Shown here piece by piece: positions 61,087 to 64,000 of a stretch of DNA of 64,000 bases. The number at the start of each line of letters is the position of its first letter. The stretch's first letter is position 1. Under the pieces are notes generated by a model, which saw only the letters and a list, made by a program, of their open reading frames with translations, was not told the DNA's origin and did no database searches. Source of the stretch: Calliopsis andreniformis (lineage: Eukaryota > Arthropoda > Insecta > Hymenoptera > Andrenidae). The stretch is taken from assembly GCF_051401765.1 (NCBI RefSeq), contig NW_027480423.1:8680001-8744000 (forward strand), read 5' to 3'. The position numbers and the translations under genes are program-made.

Positions 61087-64000
61087 AAATCTGTTGCATC
61101 TTTATTGCATTTTATGCTTCTGTCTTTGACTTCTAAGGCCCTAACTATTTGATCAGGTGGAGCAACGCCCTAGAGTGACGCCTAGGTTGCCCGGCACGAA
61201 GAAATGACCAGGACTTTCACACTGTTTGCAGTTATTCCTGTTATACGATGGAAAAACTGTTGCATCTTTATTGCATTTTATGCTTTTGGCGTTGACTTCT
61301 AAGGCCCTAAATATTCGATCAGGTGGAGCAACGCCCTAGGGTGAAGCCTAGGTTGGCCGCAATGTAGAAATGTCCATAACTTTCACACTGGTTGCAATTA
61401 TTCGTTTTATACGATTGAAAAGCTGTTGTATTTATATTGTGTTTTATGCTTCGGGCATTGACTTTTAAGGCCCTTACTATTCGATCTGTTGGAGCAACGC
61501 CCTAGGGTGAAGCCTAGGTTGCCCGGAACGTAGAAATGAGCATAACTATCACACTGGTTGCAATTATTCGTTTTATACGATGAAAAAACTGTTGTATTTA
61601 TATTGTATTTTATGCTTCTGGCGTTCACTTCTTAGGCCCTAACTATTCGAACTGGTGAAACAACGCCCTAGGGTGAAGCCTAGGTTGCCCGGAACGTAGA
61701 AATGACCATAACTTTCACACTGGTAGCAATTATTCGTTTTATACAATGGAAAAACTGTTCCATTTATTTTGTATTTTATGCTTCGGGCGTTGACTTCTAA
61801 GGCCCTAACTGTTTGATCTGGTGGAGCCACGCCCTAGAGTGAAGCCTCGGTTGCCCGGAACGTAGAAATGACCATAACTTTCACACTGGTTATAATTATT
61901 CCTGTTCTACGATGGACAAACTGTTGTATTTATATCGTATTTTATGCTTCTGGCGTTGACGTCTAAGTACCCAATTATTCGATCTTGTGGGGCAACGCTC
62001 TAGAGTGAAGCCTAGGTTGCTCGGAATGTAGGAATGACCATAAATTTCACACTGGTAGCAATCATTCGTTTTATACGATGGAAAAACTGTTGCATCTTTA
62101 TCGTATTTTATGCTTCGGGCGTGGACTTCTAAGGTCCTAACTATTCGATCTGGTGGAGCAACTCCCTAGAGTGAAGCCTAGGTTGCCCGGAACGTAGAAA
62201 TGACCATAACTTTTACACTGTTAGCAATTATTCGTTTTATACAATGGAAAAACTGTTCTATTTATTTTGCATTTTATGCTTCGGGCGTTGACTTCTAAGG
62301 ACCTAACTGATTGATCTGGTGGAGCAACGACCTAGAGTGAAGCCTAGGTTGCCCGGAAAGTAGAAATGACCATAACTTCCACAATGGTATCAATTATTCG
62401 TTTTATACGATGGAAAAACTGTACTATTTATTTTGTATTTTATGCTTCGGGCGTTGACTTCTAAGGCCCTAGCTATTCCATCTGGTGGATCAACGCCCCA
62501 GAGTGAAGCCTAGGTTGCCCGGAACGTGGAAATGACCATCACTTTCAAACTGGTTGCAATTATTCCTGTTATATGATGGAAAAACTTATGTATTTTTATT
62601 GCATTTTATGCTTCGGGCATTGACTTCTAAGGACCTAACTATTCAATCTGTTGGAGCAACGCCCTATGGTGAAGCCTAGGTTGCCCGGAAAGTGGAAGTG
62701 ACCATAACTTTCATACTGGTTGCAATTATTCGTTTTATACGATGAAAAAACTGTTGTATTTATATTGTATTTTATGCTTCTGGCGTTCACTTCTTAGGCC
62801 CCAACTATTCGAACTTGTGAAACAACACCCTAGGGTGAAGCCTAGGTTGCCCGGAACGTAGAACTGACCATAACTTTCACACTGGTAGCAATTATTCGTT
62901 TTACACGATGGAAAAACTGTTCCATTTATTTTGTATTTTATGCTTCGGGCGTTGACTTCTAAGGCCCTAACTGTTTGATCTGGTGGAGCAACGCCCTAGA
63001 GTGAAGCCTAGGTTGCCCGGAACGTAGAAATGACCATAACTTTCACACTGGTTGCAATTATTCCTGTTCTACGATGGACAAACTGTTGTATTTATATCGT
63101 ATTTTATGCTTCCGGCGTTGACGTCTAAGGACCTAACTATTCGATCTTGTTGGGCAACGCTCTGGAGTGAAGCCTAGGTTGCTCGGAATGTAGGAATGAC
63201 CATAAATTTCACACTGGTTGCAATTATTCGTTTTATACGATGGAAAAACTGTTGCATCTTTATCGTATTTTATGCTTCGGGCGTGGACTTCTCAGGCCCT
63301 AACTATTCGATCTGGTGGAGCAACTCCCTAGAGTGAAGCCCAGGTTGCCCGAAACGTAGAAATGACCATAACTTTTACACTGGTAGCAATTATTCGTTTT
63401 ATACAATGGAAAAACTGTTCTATTTATTTTGCATTTTATGCTTCGGGCGTTGACTTCTAAGGCCCTAACTGATTGATCTGGTGGAGCAACGCCCTAGAGT
63501 GAAGCCTAGATTGCCCGGAACGTTGAAATGACCAGTACTTTCACACTGTTTGCAGTTATTCCTGTTATACGATGGAAAAACTGTTGCATCTTTATTGCAT
63601 TTTATGCTTCTGTCTTTGACTTCTAAGGCCCTAACTATTTGATCAGGTGGAGCAACGCCCTAGAGTGACGCCTAGGTTGCCCGGCACGAAGAAATGACCA
63701 GGACTTTCACACTGTTTGCAGTTATTCCTGTTATACGATGGAAAAACTGTTGCATCTTTATTGCATTTTATGCTTTTGGCGTTGACTTCTAAGGCCCTAA
63801 CTATTCGATCAGGTGGAGCAACGCCCTAGGGTGAAGCCTAGGTTGGCCGCAATGTAGAAATGTCCATAACTTTCACACTGGTTGCAATTATTCGTTTTAT
63901 ACGATTGAAAAGCTGTTGTATTTATATTGTGTTTTATGCTTCGGGCATTGACTTTTAAGGCCCTTACTATTCGATCTGTTGGAGCAACGCCCTAGGGTGA
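61087..64000 (+). repeat. 15-monomer HOR, second array segment, open at right edge
   Basis: Matches 51,462-54,375 at a constant offset of 9,625 bp (58 x 166 minus 3), and internally repeats at 2,490 bp (61,407 and 63,897). It has the composition of copy 2, lacking the GGAACGCAGAAATG monomer and sharing the CACTGTTAGC variant at 62,216. The left boundary is inside a monomer near 61,087, where CGATGGAAAATCTG joins GTTGCATCTTTATTGC. The right boundary is outside the window. Confidence 0.86.
63825..63842. other. paired CCTAGG palindromes at the monomer boundary
   Basis: CCTAGG-GTGAAG-CCTAGG: two copies of a self-complementary hexamer separated by 6 nt, so the strand could fold into a 6-bp stem with a 6-nt loop. 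Monomers ending CCCTAGGG followed by GAAGCCTAGG have both; those ending CCCTAGAG keep only the second. Class b monomers (CCTACG) lose the second. It would be a conspicuous restriction ladder site (AvrII). Any structural role is inference. Confidence 0.5.

Larger units (their letters stand above)
1..64000 (+). repeat. 166-bp tandem satellite array with higher-order structure
   Basis: Seen: the whole window is a head-to-tail array of one ~166-bp unit. In the consensus (position 1 = G of GAAGCCTAGG) the recognisable blocks in order are GAAGCCTAGGTTGCCCGG (1-18), AACGTAGAAATGACC (19-33), TTTCACACTGGTTGC (39-53), ATTCGTTTTATACGATGG (58-75), an AT-rich stretch (76-107), GGCGTTGACTTCT (112-124), GGCCCTAACTATTCGATC (127-144) and AACAACGCCCTAGAG (151-165). 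AAGCCT at 105 and at 63,834 are 384 periods apart with a net shift of -15 bp. Consensus GC is 67/166. All units run the same way, and the array continues beyond both ends. Inference: a centromeric or pericentromeric satellite of a eukaryote. I do not recognise the family. It is not primate alpha satellite, which has a 171-bp monomer with a different sequence. Confidence 0.97.

Noticed and set aside
13671..61087. Clustering of duplication junctions in the segment TATTTTATGCTTC to GACTTCT of the monomer (about 97-124)
   Set aside because: Several junctions fall there (~17,157, ~20,777, ~32,911, ~51,150), but this is also one of the most conserved stretches, so breakpoints cannot be placed more precisely; others (~26,339, ~55,610, ~61,087) lie elsewhere.
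1..64000. CRISPR array
   Set aside because: The repeats are 166 bp and contiguous, with no unique spacers; the variation is spread through the unit.
1..64000. Primate alpha satellite
   Set aside because: Alpha monomers are 171 bp with a different sequence; only the box-like motif and the HOR logic are similar.

Overview
This window is one uninterrupted eukaryotic satellite DNA array. It is a head-to-tail tandem repeat of a ~166-bp, ~40% GC monomer, all in one orientation, running from base 1 to base 64,000 and off both ends. Tracking the recurring AAGCCT near the monomer start from 105 to 63,834 gives 384 periods with a net loss of only 15 bp. There is therefore no room for a transposon, gene or other non-satellite insertion longer than a few bases, and I saw no inverted segment. 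I find no protein-coding gene, rRNA, tRNA or CRISPR array. The short open frames are by-products of the satellite: they recur at repeat spacings and have no family features. I do not recognise the satellite and cannot name the species. CpG is not depleted in the consensus (7 per 166 bp, about the number expected from base composition), which argues weakly against a heavily methylated vertebrate-type satellite. Length, homogeneity and higher-order structure fit a centromeric or pericentromeric array.

The array is layered. Single monomers differ from each other clearly (roughly 10-25% by eye), but multi-monomer blocks are repeated almost exactly, which is the signature of higher-order repeats (HORs). 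Layout: (1) 1-4,750, diverged monomers with faint 11- to 13-monomer periodicity. (2) 4,751-9,230, a mosaic in which a marker variant (M1, containing TTTCCCGGAACATGGAAATG) first appears. (3) 9,231-23,000, 20- and 21-monomer HORs (3,320 and 3,486 bp), including a virtually perfect 3,486-bp tandem duplication at 13,671-20,642. (4) 23,020-39,880, a 20-monomer duplication nested with a 6,970-bp (42-monomer) tandem duplication that shows only about a dozen differences. (5) 39,440-46,755, older blocks with a duplicated ~2.1-kb segment (block C); M1 is last seen at 43,090. (6) 46,756-56,431, a second HOR family of 15 monomers (2,490 bp) with truncated copies at each end. (7) 56,432-61,086, a third copy of block C and diverged monomers. 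(8) 61,087-64,000, the 15-monomer HOR again, continuing past the window.

The most interesting functional hint is a 17-bp site in most monomers, ATTCGTTTTATACGATG. It matches 7 of the 9 essential bases of the CENP-B box (NTTCGNNNNANNCGGGN). It is intact in some monomers and disrupted in two recurrent ways in others, and the pattern is fixed within each HOR. Together with the chromatosome-sized 166-bp period, this makes a centromeric role plausible but unproven.
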